6,484 nucleotides of DNA from Candidatus Bathyarchaeota archaeon RBG_13_52_12 (GTDB lineage: Archaea > Thermoproteota > Bathyarchaeia > TCS64). The position numbers and the translations under genes were made by a program. This document shows positions 1 to 5,867 of this stretch, in pieces. The stretch lies in the NCBI GenBank assembly GCA_001774245.1, contig MEZF01000093.1, forward strand, positions 1-6,484. Reading direction: 5' to 3'. Each line of letters opens with the position of its first letter. Position 1 is the stretch's first letter. The notes beneath the pieces were generated by a model. The model was given only the letters and a program-made list of their open reading frames with translations, ran no database searches and was not told where the DNA came from.

Positions 1-186
1 TATCTTAGAAATTTGTGGAGACTGCCACGAATTAAACCAATGTCTGAGTTTGTTTTAGACCCTGAGCATCGAGCGATAGATTATGGTACGGGTGTTGCGG
101 CTTATCCTGCGTCAATAGGACAATCCATCTCTACTCAGAGTCTGATAGCCGTTGTGAACGAAGCGAAAAGGTCGATAAGCAGGTGA
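1..186 (+). CDS. 3' end of a reading frame, possible truncated PCMT-like protein
   Basis: The frame is open from the left window edge to a TGA at 184-186 and gives 61 residues; the start lies outside the window. The stretch FVLDPEHR followed 15 residues later by GQSIS and then LIAVVNEA resembles the N-terminal part of protein-L-isoaspartate O-methyltransferase, which typically reads FVxPEyR, PIGxGQTIS and MVAxMxE. PCMT repairs isoaspartyl residues in damaged proteins. In that family these motifs precede the SAM-binding GTGSG loop, which is absent here: the frame ends about 12 residues after them. If the match is right, this is a truncated gene or remnant rather than a working enzyme. Codon use (AGA, CGA, TTA, AAT, TAT) is more A+T-rich than in the neighbouring genes, which fits decay or a foreign origin. 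The alternative is the genuine C-terminus of a protein I do not recognise. Coding is likely; the family is uncertain. Confidence 0.5.
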   Translation, partial: YLRNLWRLPRIKPMSEFVLDPEHRAIDYGTGVAAYPASIGQSISTQSLIAVVNEAKRSISR

Positions 187-197
187 AGCTTCACCTG
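180..197. repeat. 18-bp perfect palindrome at the stop of the upstream frame
   Basis: CAGGTGAAGCTTCACCTG is identical to its reverse complement over all 18 bases and contains the TGA stop of the upstream frame at 184-186. As RNA it could fold into a 7-bp stem with a 4-base AGCT loop. No T-run follows it, so it does not look like a classical terminator. It could be an operator for a dimeric regulator, an RNA 3'-end structure or a scar of rearrangement. The sequence alone does not decide. Confidence 0.5.
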
Positions 198-458
198 AGA
201 AGTTGAAGCCCGCGCGCGCCGGTCACCTAATAAAATTTGATTAAAAAGGGCGTGCGGAGAAAATCTTCAGCATCTGGTGAGTTCAAATCTAGCCAGCCTC
301 ACCATTAAACAAACTCACCCCACTTTTAAACGGAGTACTAAAAAACGCACTAAAATCCTATCGATCCTAAGACCTAGGTCATACTTCCCAAGCGCGCGCA
401 GATTTAACGTTCTCCGATTAGTATTGATTTAATTTCTAGGCTGTCGAAGATATCATCA
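187..458. other. non-coding spacer upstream of the UbiB kinase gene
   Basis: No convincing gene lies here on either strand. The spacer holds a GC-alternating run near 210-220 and another near 391-398. At 274-296 there is a hairpin with TTCAAAT in the loop and one G-A mismatch in an 8-bp stem. An alternative stem pairs 275-281 with 298-304, and the bases 276-282 can also pair with 313-319. A 10-bp palindrome, GACCTAGGTC, sits at 371-380. TCACC or its complement GGTGA recurs at about 182, 191, 223, 276, 299 and 315. A TTTTAAA box near 324-330 could be another TATA element, which would give a leader of roughly 100 bases before the kinase gene. Confidence 0.6.
427..435 (+). promoter_or_regulatory. 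putative TATA box of the UbiB kinase gene
   Basis: ATTTAATTT is centred about 28 bases upstream of the ATG at 459. That start has no SD sequence before it. This spacing is typical of an archaeal TATA box driving a leaderless transcript that begins at or next to the start codon. No strong purine-rich BRE is visible upstream, so the call is tentative. Confidence 0.4.
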
Positions 459-2102
459 ATGTCTCTACCCATCAAGCGGTACGAGCAAATCGCCGCCATA
501 CTAGTTAAATACGGATTCGAGGTAGCCGTCGCAGATCTATTGCCTGGGACGATCCAGTGGCGTCTCCACAAGCAGAGAGTCGAGACCGTTAAACTCGGCA
601 TAAACAGGCGACTGCGACTTGCGATCCAGGAGCTGGGACCAGCGTTCGTAAAGTTCGGTCAGATAATGAGCACCCGAGGCGAGCTGTTATCCCCAGAGCT
701 GATTGAGGAGCTGAAGATGCTCACTGACAAGGTTGAACCCGTGCCATGGGAGAAAGTGAAACCGACGATTGAAGAGTACTGCGGCCCCATCGATGAGACC
801 TTCGTCTACCTCAACAAGCGCCCATTCGCAGCGGCCAGCCTAAGTCAGGCCCACCATGGAAAGCTGAAGGATGGAACGGTTTTAGTCCTCAAGGTTCAGC
901 GCCCAGGGATCAGGGAGGTAATCGAGACTGATCTGCGCATCCTCAAGGCCATTGCGGACAGGGCGGAGAAGTCTTCCTCGGAGCTGCAGTTATTCAATTT
1001 CCCGGGGATGGTGACCGATTTTTCCCGCCAGATCCTAGCGGAGTTAGACTTCATCAGGGACGGGAAAAACGCGGATCTCCTTGCAAAGAACATGAAGGGC
1101 ATCGATGGCGTCCACATACCAAGGATATACTGGCGGTACTCGGGGCAGCGGCTCCTCGTCATGGAGTACATGAAGGGGGTCCGCATCGATCAGGTGGAGC
1201 AGATAAAGAAGATGGGCATCGACGCGAAGACGATCGCTTTACTTGGCTTCCGCGTCTACATGAAGCAGATATTCGAGGATGGTTTCTTCCACGGCGATCC
1301 CCATCCGGGGAATCTACTCGTCACTCCCAAGGGGGAGCTCATCTTACTCGACTTCGGCTTAATCGGTGTGCTCCGCCCGGAGAAAAGGGACCTCCTCCTC
1401 AAGATGCTCATGGCTATCGTTGACAAAGACGTCGGAGGACTCATCGAAGTCTTTGCAGCCCTCGGAATAAGGGTTCGGGACCTGTGGGTTGACGCTTTCA
1501 AGGACGACCTCTACCTCGCCCTTATCGAAAGTGGGGAACATAACTCGTTACAACCAGATGCTAGAGCCTTCGAGGGCGTCGTCGAAGCCCTCAGAAAATA
1601 CAGGCTCAAGGTCCCCATGGTCGCGATGCTCATGATTAAGGTCATCGCCATGGTTCAAGACGATGGTTCAAGGCTCTACCCGGATTTCGACTTCCTCAAG
1701 GAGGTCAAGCCATTGCTCGCAGAGTCGTTGAGTAGAAGACTACTAAGCCAAGCGAATATTCGAAAAGCTGGATTCGACATAATCGAAGCATTCCAGGATG
1801 CGAAGGACCTACCTAACAATGTTAACATGGTCTTAAAGCGGCTATCGACAGGGGGCTTCACTTTCAAGATAGCGCACGATGACCTCGATCGATTAGGGAA
1901 CAGCATCGATAGGGCATCATACAAAATTCTACTCGGCTTAGTCATGGCCTCGATCGTCATCGGAATGAGTCTCGTAGTACTCGCCACCCAGAGCGTGTTG
2001 ACAAGGGAGTCATTCCAAATCACTGTATTAGTCTACGCGATAGCTATATTCGTTGGCATCTTCTCTGTGGTCCAGCTCATACGCGAGAGGGATAAGCGTT
2101 AA
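459..2102 (+). CDS. UbiB/ABC1/AarF (ADCK-like) atypical kinase-family membrane protein
   Basis: A 547-residue protein of the UbiB atypical kinase family, members of which support isoprenoid-lipid or quinone metabolism at membranes and have ATPase activity. The diagnostic parts appear in order: the KxGQ motif KFGQ at residues 65-68 in an N-terminal extension, an alanine-rich loop AAAS at 124-127 in place of the usual kinase P-loop, the ATP-binding lysine K145 in VLKVQRPG, ExD at E195-D197, the catalytic loop HGDPHPGN at 278-285, and the metal-binding DFG at 298-300. Two hydrophobic segments at about 489-510 and 520-540 form the usual C-terminal membrane hairpin. Length and domain order are complete. 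The N-terminus (RYEQIAAILVKYGF) matches the family start, there is no other ATG/GTG/TTG just upstream, and no SD is present, so a leaderless start fits. It is the first gene of a plus-strand run. The substrate is unknown; many archaea carry this family without ubiquinone. Confidence 0.95.
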   Translation: MSLPIKRYEQIAAILVKYGFEVAVADLLPGTIQWRLHKQRVETVKLGINRRLRLAIQELGPAFVKFGQIMSTRGELLSPELIEELKMLTDKVEPVPWEKVKPTIEEYCGPIDETFVYLNKRPFAAASLSQAHHGKLKDGTVLVLKVQRPGIREVIETDLRILKAIADRAEKSSSELQLFNFPGMVTDFSRQILAELDFIRDGKNADLLAKNMKGIDGVHIPRIYWRYSGQRLLVMEYMKGVRIDQVEQIKKMGIDAKTIALLGFRVYMKQIFEDGFFHGDPHPGNLLVTPKGELILLDFGLIGVLRPEKRDLLLKMLMAIVDKDVGGLIEVFAALGIRVRDLWVDAFKDDLYLALIESGEHNSLQPDARAFEGVVEALRKYRLKVPMVAMLMIKVIAMVQDDGSRLYPDFDFLKEVKPLLAESLSRRLLSQANIRKAGFDIIEAFQDAKDLPNNVNMVLKRLSTGGFTFKIAHDDLDRLGNSIDRASYKILLGLVMASIVIGMSLVVLATQSVLTRESFQITVLVYAIAIFVGIFSVVQLIRERDKR

Positions 2103-2136
2103 CTTTGTCCAATCATTTCTCCTTATAGTGCTCCCA

Positions 2137-2844
2137 TTGTCGGAAAAGATCATAGGCATACTAGGAGGGATGGGTCCTGAGGCAACCGCCGATCTTTACC
2201 TCCGGATAATTCGGGCGACCAATGTCAAGAGGGATCAAGACCACCCACGGGTCATCATCTACAGCAATTCTAAGGTGCCCGATAGGACAACCGCAATCCT
2301 CGAGGCTGGGCCGAGCCCACTTCCAGAACTCATCAGGGCTGGTAAGAGGCTCGAGGAAGCTGGCGCCGACTTCATCATAATTCCCTGCAACACAGCCCAC
2401 TACTTCATCGACCAGCTCCAGAAGGAGCTCAGGGTGCCGATACTCAACATGATAAGACTCTCAGCGGGCAAAGCAGAGGAATCATACCCCAAAGTGAGGA
2501 AGGCGGGTCTCCTCGCATCGGATGGAACCGTGAAAAGCGGCCTCTACAGGTCAGCGTACGGTGTTGCGGGGATAGATATCATGGAACCATCTCCGGAGAG
2601 ACAGACTGAGGTCATGAAGGCAATTTACCAATACATAAAGGCGGGGAACCTGATCGACGGCGGCTTACTCCTGCACGGAGTCGCAAAAGACCTCGTTGCT
2701 GCAGGTGCGGAGATGATCATCTGCGGCTGCACAGAGGTCAGCCTGGTCTTGAAGGAGGGCGACTTAACAGTCCCGATCCTCGATCCTCTCCAAATCCTCG
2801 CTGAGGCTGCTGTCGCTGAGGCGCTGCAAAAGGAGCACCGCTGA
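2137..2844 (+). CDS. aspartate/glutamate racemase family protein
   Basis: A cofactor-independent amino-acid racemase homologue, most like archaeal and YgeA/RacX-type aspartate racemases. With a TTG start at 2137 the protein has 235 residues, near the usual 228-235. The N-terminus IIGILGGMGPEATADLY is the family signature, and the two catalytic cysteines are present in PCNTAH (C84) and CGCTE (C198), so the two-base active site is intact. Family members interconvert L- and D-aspartate or related amino acids in the cytoplasm; the exact substrate here cannot be read from sequence. The start is uncertain: GTG at 2128 adds three residues, and an ATG at 2053 would overlap the kinase gene by 50 bases and add 28 residues that do not match the family. 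No SD is evident at either near start. It follows the kinase gene by 34 bases and precedes the next gene by 3, suggesting co-transcription. Confidence 0.92.
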   Translation: MSEKIIGILGGMGPEATADLYLRIIRATNVKRDQDHPRVIIYSNSKVPDRTTAILEAGPSPLPELIRAGKRLEEAGADFIIIPCNTAHYFIDQLQKELRVPILNMIRLSAGKAEESYPKVRKAGLLASDGTVKSGLYRSAYGVAGIDIMEPSPERQTEVMKAIYQYIKAGNLIDGGLLLHGVAKDLVAAGAEMIICGCTEVSLVLKEGDLTVPILDPLQILAEAAVAEALQKEHR

Positions 2845-2847
2845 TTA

Positions 2848-3348
2848 ATGGGCAAAGCCAAGTTGAAGGCACGTGGTGAGAGAGAGTTCGTCATCCCATA
2901 TGCGAGGGGTAAGCTTTCGACAAGGTCGGGTGAATACGAGTTCTACTACCCCAAGGGCGTTAGGTGGGGGTGCAAGAAGTGTGGAGCCTGTTGCCGAGAT
3001 GCCTCCCATCGTCCCAGAACCGTGCTGCTTCTACCTACTGATGTTAAGAGGCTGGAGGAGGCCGGGAAGAAGGAGTTCAAGGTCGAGGTTGAAGGGAAGG
3101 AGCCCTTTGTCGCCGAGATGCGGAAGGTGGGAGGAGCATGCATCTACCTAACACGGGAGGGGTGCCACGTTTACCAGGACCGCGCAATGCTCTGCAGGAT
3201 GTATCCCTTCTGGGTAGAGCGGGAGGGGAGAAGTCTCGAAGTTAGAGTAGACACACGTTGCTCCGGCCTCGGCCACGGAGGAGAGTTAAAAGAGGAATTT
3301 TACCGTGACCTACTTATTCACGCTCTAGAGCTGAGGGGTGAGGACTGA
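2848..3348 (+). CDS. YkgJ-like CxxCxxCC cysteine-cluster protein
   Basis: A 166-residue soluble protein with the signature of the YkgJ/UPF0153 family: GCKKCGACC (C42, C45, C48, C49), then C98, C106 and C116 in a CIY-x5-CxVYQDRAMLCRMYPF block, and a last cysteine C138. These eight cysteines are the only ones in the protein. The family is predicted to bind zinc or an iron-sulfur cluster; its biochemical role is not established, so I give no reaction. The ATG starts 3 bases after the stop of the racemase-like gene, and an AGGAG about 12 bases upstream, inside that gene, can serve as SD, so translation is probably coupled. About 40 residues precede the cluster, including a basic N-terminus with no signal peptide or membrane segment. 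Family identity is firm; function is unknown. Confidence 0.9.
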   Translation: MGKAKLKARGEREFVIPYARGKLSTRSGEYEFYYPKGVRWGCKKCGACCRDASHRPRTVLLLPTDVKRLEEAGKKEFKVEVEGKEPFVAEMRKVGGACIYLTREGCHVYQDRAMLCRMYPFWVEREGRSLEVRVDTRCSGLGHGGELKEEFYRDLLIHALELRGED

Positions 3349-3355
3349 GTCAGGC

Positions 3356-3364
3356 CTTAATAGA
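3356..3364 (+). promoter_or_regulatory. possible TATA box of the GNAT gene
   Basis: CTTAATAGA is centred about 27 bases before the ATG at 3387, and no SD precedes that ATG. This suggests that the acetyltransferase gene has its own leaderless transcript, besides or instead of read-through from the genes upstream. The box is only a fair match. Confidence 0.3.
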
Positions 3365-3386
3365 TCCTCGGATAAGGTTTGACGAT

Positions 3387-4238
3387 ATGAGCCAGCCTGA
3401 GATCAGAGTCATGACCCACGACGACATCGACTTCGTAATGCGTCTCCAGGGGATGGTTGGCTGGGGAAACACCCGCGACGACGCTGAGAGAAGCCTCTAC
3501 TATGAGCCGGGGGGCTGCTTCGTCGCTAGAGTAGGCGATGTTGATGTCGGGATAGTGAACAGCTTCCTCTATGGTGATGTGGGGTTCATAGGGAACCTGA
3601 TTGTGCTCCCAGAGATCCGGGGTAGGGGCGTGGGTGAGGCCCTCATGAAAAGGGCGATTGAGAGGCTAAACTCTGAGGGTGCGGAGACAATCCGCCTCGA
3701 CGGGGTTCAGAGGGCCATTCCTCTCTATGAGCGCCTCGGTTTTATGGGAGAATACTGGTCGCTAAGATACAGTGGAATCTCCTCAAAAGCCCCCCACAGG
3801 GGTATCGAGCCTTTGGAGAGAGAAGATCTGGAGCAGGTCGCGAGGCTCGATAGACGCTTCTTCGGGCTCGATCGTACGCAGAAGCTTAGGAGGGTCCAGC
3901 ATGACTTCCCTGACCTCTGTTACATGGCGTCGAAAGGAGGTGAGGTAAGGGGCTACATTATGGCGAAGCCCGGCGCCTCGAATGTTAGGGTCGGGCCATG
4001 GATATGCGACCCGAAATGCATCGAATTTTCGGAGCTGCTTCTCAACGCGCTCATGTCGAAGACTGAAGGGAGGAGAATATGGATAGGTCTTCCCGAGTTT
4101 AATAAAGCCGCGGTGAAGATCGTTGAGGGGAAGGGCTACGCACAGATGCCCTCGAGTCTTCGGATGTGTTACGGTTCATGCAAGAAGGTCGAGGACGTCT
4201 TGGGGATATTCGGAGTTGGCGCCCCTGATAAAGGTTAG
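3387..4238 (+). CDS. GNAT-family N-acetyltransferase with a second C-terminal GNAT-like domain
   Basis: A 283-residue protein. Residues about 5-130 form a GNAT domain that would transfer an acyl group from acyl-CoA to an amine. The acyl-CoA-binding motif is clear: the beta4 strand FIGNLIVLPEIRGRGVG runs to residue 83, with the R/QxxGxG/A loop at R78-G83, and IPLYERLGF at 111-119 is the usual late helix-strand motif. Residues about 138-265 form a second, weaker GNAT-like half, including a GPWICDP strand near 203-209 and LPEFNKAAVKIVEGKGY near 235-251. This arrangement resembles bacterial YitH-type proteins with a C-terminal Acetyltransf_18-like domain. The substrate cannot be predicted. The gene lies 38 bases after the cysteine-cluster gene, and its TAG overlaps the stop of the converging minus-strand gene by 4 bases. 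The ATG at 3387 places the GNAT fold right at the N-terminus, as expected. Confidence 0.9.
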   Translation: MSQPEIRVMTHDDIDFVMRLQGMVGWGNTRDDAERSLYYEPGGCFVARVGDVDVGIVNSFLYGDVGFIGNLIVLPEIRGRGVGEALMKRAIERLNSEGAETIRLDGVQRAIPLYERLGFMGEYWSLRYSGISSKAPHRGIEPLEREDLEQVARLDRRFFGLDRTQKLRRVQHDFPDLCYMASKGGEVRGYIMAKPGASNVRVGPWICDPKCIEFSELLLNALMSKTEGRRIWIGLPEFNKAAVKIVEGKGYAQMPSSLRMCYGSCKKVEDVLGIFGVGAPDKG

Positions 4239-4663
4239 ACAGGTCGGTGGAAGACTAGCGTCTCACCGACGGCTAGTGGTGGCTCATCCACGGTAGGCGC
4301 CCTGATCAGGACGTTCATATGGTTGGGCATATGGTTCATATCGTATCCAACTAGTTCTCCAATTTTTCCCACAGATATTGTTACGTCGTCTCCGGTGACT
4401 ATTATTCCGCCCCTCGTTATTTCAAAGAATGCGACGGCTGTGACTCTGTTGGCTCCACCGCCGGGGGCGGCTGCCTTTTCGTCAGTTATCATGAGCTCGT
4501 GTATATCGTGCTTGAGGACAGCTCGGCTTTTAGTGTCTATGAGTTTAAGGCCACGATCCTTGAAGCTGACGTGAAGGAGGGCAATGATCGTGGCTTCGAC
4601 GGGGCGTCGATCGCCGTAAAGGTCGGGGGTTATCCTCTTCGGGTCGTATGGTGGAGTGGACAC
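4235..4663 (-). CDS. unrecognised conserved-looking 142-residue protein
   Basis: A GTG-started protein of 142 residues, soluble, with no signal peptide or membrane helix and no cysteine. The pattern of short hydrophobic strands separated by glycines suggests a mainly beta fold: VEATIIALLHVSF, then AVAFFEI, then GGIIVTGDDVTISVGKIGELVGYD. The most distinctive segment is DMNHMPNHMN at 108-117, with two histidines and an aspartate that could bind metal. It vaguely recalls a small uncharacterised family I remember as DUF6917, but I cannot confirm this. The start is well supported: AAAGGAG lies 8 bases before the GTG, within the last codons of the asparaginase gene, and only 5 bases separate the two genes, so they are almost certainly one transcript with coupled translation. 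A role alongside that hydrolase is inference. The stop overlaps the GNAT stop on the other strand by 4 bases. Confidence 0.82.
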   Translation of the reverse strand: MSTPPYDPKRITPDLYGDRRPVEATIIALLHVSFKDRGLKLIDTKSRAVLKHDIHELMITDEKAAAPGGGANRVTAVAFFEITRGGIIVTGDDVTISVGKIGELVGYDMNHMPNHMNVLIRAPTVDEPPLAVGETLVFHRPV

Positions 4664-4668
4664 AGCGG

Positions 4669-5610
4669 CTACTCCTTTATCCAGATGCCCTTGCGCTCCT
4701 CGGGCTCCTTCGAGTCTGTGTCCATGTACCAGTGGATGCTCTCCCGGGCTGTGGATGCGCTCATCGTGTTTCCCTTGTTGTCCATGGCTAGGCAGTTCAT
4801 ATCACCCTTCTCGTGAAGCTCGTTTATGTCCTTCATTCCGCGTGCGCAGGCTTCGCGGATGGTCATGCCGTTCTCCATATAGCTGACGATTGTTCGTGCG
4901 AGGCTGAGGCGTATAGCGAGTTCTCCGCGGCCAGTACAGGCCGCTGCGCCAAAGCGGTTGTCGCAGTAATTTCCTGCGCCAATTATCGGGCTATCCCCTA
5001 AGCGCCCGGGGAACTTGAATGCTGTGCCGCTCGTGCTTACTCCGCTGCAAATGTCGCCGTTCTTGTCGATGGCTATGATATTTACGGTGCCATGCTGCTT
5101 TTCCGTGAGTTTATCGTACCATTCTCGGAGGCCAAAATCAACGTCGTATTTGACGTACCACGGTTTCTCGCCTTCTTTGGGTTGACCGGCGTACCTTTTA
5201 AGGAAGCTCTGGTAGCTGGCTTTTGCCTCCTTTGTCAGAAGGTTCTGCTTCTTAAATCCCATGGCCTTCGCGAACAGCTCTGCGCCACTACCGACGAGCA
5301 TCACATGAGGCGTCTTCTCCATGACCATCCTTGCGATGCTTATGACGTGGATGTACCCCTTGACGGCGCCGACGGAGCCTGTCCTCAGCGTCCCTCCGTC
5401 CATAATGCTCGCGTCTAGTTCCACCTTCCCGAGTAGGTTAGGGACACCGCCGTAGCCGACGCTGTCGTCTTTAGGATTCGCCTCCACAAGCTTCGTTGAT
5501 GCCTCGACTGCGTCTATAGCGGAGCCACCATTTCGGAGCATCTCGGTTCCTGCGTAGAGGAACTTGCCGGCGTTCTTTGTACCGATCATGAAAGGTTTGA
5601 CCTTAGCCAT
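4669..5610 (-). CDS. N4-(beta-N-acetylglucosaminyl)-L-asparaginase / type 2 asparaginase (Ntn hydrolase)
   Basis: A 313-residue member of the Thr-nucleophile asparaginase family, closest in motif pattern to aspartylglucosaminidases. The precursor is cut autocatalytically before Thr175 in HGTVN, so the small subunit would begin there. Substrate-binding motifs follow: STSG (192-195), FKFPGRLGDSPIIGAGNY (198-215) with R203 and D206, and TGRGE (226-230). The alpha part carries VEANPKDDSVGYGGVPN and DASIMDGGTLRTGSVGAV, both typical of the family. Such enzymes hydrolyse GlcNAc-Asn, asparagine or beta-aspartyl (isoaspartyl) peptides; sequence cannot separate these. Human-type aspartylglucosaminidase has Asn in the position of Ser194 (TNG versus TSG). 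There is no signal peptide, so cytoplasmic action is likely. The ATG at 5610 has no SD but has a well-placed TATA box, fitting a leaderless start. It is the first gene of a pair with the downstream 142-residue protein. Confidence 0.93.
   Translation of the reverse strand: MAKVKPFMIGTKNAGKFLYAGTEMLRNGGSAIDAVEASTKLVEANPKDDSVGYGGVPNLLGKVELDASIMDGGTLRTGSVGAVKGYIHVISIARMVMEKTPHVMLVGSGAELFAKAMGFKKQNLLTKEAKASYQSFLKRYAGQPKEGEKPWYVKYDVDFGLREWYDKLTEKQHGTVNIIAIDKNGDICSGVSTSGTAFKFPGRLGDSPIIGAGNYCDNRFGAAACTGRGELAIRLSLARTIVSYMENGMTIREACARGMKDINELHEKGDMNCLAMDNKGNTMSASTARESIHWYMDTDSKEPEERKGIWIKE
4672..4678 (-). promoter_or_regulatory. Shine-Dalgarno site deciding the GTG start of the 142-residue protein
   Basis: On the minus strand AAAGGAG overlaps the last codons (Lys-Glu) of the asparaginase gene and sits 8 bases before the GTG at 4663. 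This good SD spacing fixes the start of the downstream gene and points to translational coupling, in contrast with the SD-less first gene of the pair. Confidence 0.7.
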
Positions 5611-5631
5611 GGCTATGTGTTGGTGTTAAAG

Positions 5632-5641
5632 ATGTATAAAA
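5632..5641 (-). promoter_or_regulatory. TATA box of the asparaginase gene
   Basis: On the minus strand TTTTATACAT reads toward the gene; its TTTATA core (5635-5640) ends 25 bases before the ATG at 5610. This is the textbook archaeal distance for transcription starting at or just before the start codon, and the region between contains no SD. It is the best-looking promoter in the window. Confidence 0.6.
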
Positions 5642-5671
5642 AACAGATTGAAGTGCCCATTAACGTTACTT

Positions 5672-5688
5672 TTCGTAAAAATTACGAA
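5672..5688. repeat. inverted repeat upstream of the asparaginase promoter, possible operator
   Basis: TTCGTAA and TTACGAA are perfect 7-base arms around an AAA spacer. An 8-bp palindrome, TAACGTTA, lies just beside it at 5661-5668. The repeat lies 31 bases or more upstream of the asparaginase TATA box, where an archaeal activator could bind, and about 180 bases from rfcS. Chance occurrence in A+T-rich DNA cannot be excluded. Confidence 0.4.
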
Positions 5689-5854
5689 GAAACTGGTCGA
5701 TCGCTGCGTCAACTAATGTTTTCCGTTCCCCAGGTTCAACATGTTCATGACCTCGTCCACGAAGCGGAAGTAGGGGTGAGCGCGCGAGTGTTTCACCCGT
5801 CACTTAGCTCCCATTATCTTCTTAGAAGCCTTAAAAAACGCGCCAGGGGGATAT

Positions 5855-5861
5855 GAGGTGA
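5855..5861 (+). promoter_or_regulatory. Shine-Dalgarno site of rfcS
   Basis: GAGGTGA is complementary to the conserved 3' end of archaeal 16S rRNA and sits 6 bases before the ATG at 5868. It fixes the rfcS start and implies that this mRNA has a leader, unlike the leaderless genes in the window. Confidence 0.7.
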
Positions 5862-5867
5862 ATCGTT

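Larger units (their letters stand above)
5611..5867. other. divergent spacer between the asparaginase and rfcS genes
   Basis: A 257-base spacer whose A+T-rich left half holds the asparaginase promoter and an inverted repeat. An AT-rich block at about 5829-5838 could act as a TATA element in either direction, toward rfcS or leftward. A plus-strand frame covers nearly the whole spacer but has codon use (CGT, CGA, GAA, AAA) unlike every neighbouring gene and crosses the asparaginase promoter, so I do not call it. On the minus strand a 27-codon frame with a GTG start at 5796 and a stop at 5713-5715 has 21 of 27 codons ending in G or C, as in the real genes; I list it among the findings only. No tRNA or other RNA gene is apparent. 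Confidence 0.55.

Noticed and set aside
276..304. Possible tRNA 3' end (GTTCAAATC B-box-like sequence followed by CCA)
   Set aside because: The T-stem has a mismatch, and no matching 5' acceptor strand, D-arm or anticodon arm can be found upstream at tRNA distance, even allowing an intron. At most it is a fragment.
404..601. Minus-strand 65-codon frame over the kinase 5' end
   Set aside because: It is antisense to the clear N-terminal coding region of the UbiB-family gene and has no family pattern or SD.
2053..2136. ATG at 2053 as start of the racemase-like gene
   Set aside because: It would overlap the kinase gene by 50 bases and add 28 residues before the conserved IIGILGGMGPEAT, which normally lies within a few residues of the N-terminus.
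2873..3151. Plus-strand 92-codon frame inside the cysteine-cluster gene
   Set aside because: It lies in a different frame of the same strand over the diagnostic cysteine motifs; its translation is low-complexity and rich in Arg, Ser and Gly.
4316..4336. CATATGGTT repeated at 4316-4324 and 4328-4336
   Set aside because: It is explained by the protein repeat NHMP-NHMN in the minus-strand gene with the same codons; two copies are not an array.
5092..5418. Plus-strand 108-codon frame opposite the asparaginase
   Set aside because: It is a shadow of strongly conserved asparaginase coding sequence on the other strand and has no independent signals.
5617..5856. Plus-strand 79-codon frame filling the spacer before rfcS
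   Set aside because: It starts with GTG inside the asparaginase promoter, has codon use unlike all neighbouring genes, shows no family pattern, and its C-terminal half is antisense to a G/C-third-position frame. Its stop next to the rfcS SD is probably coincidence.
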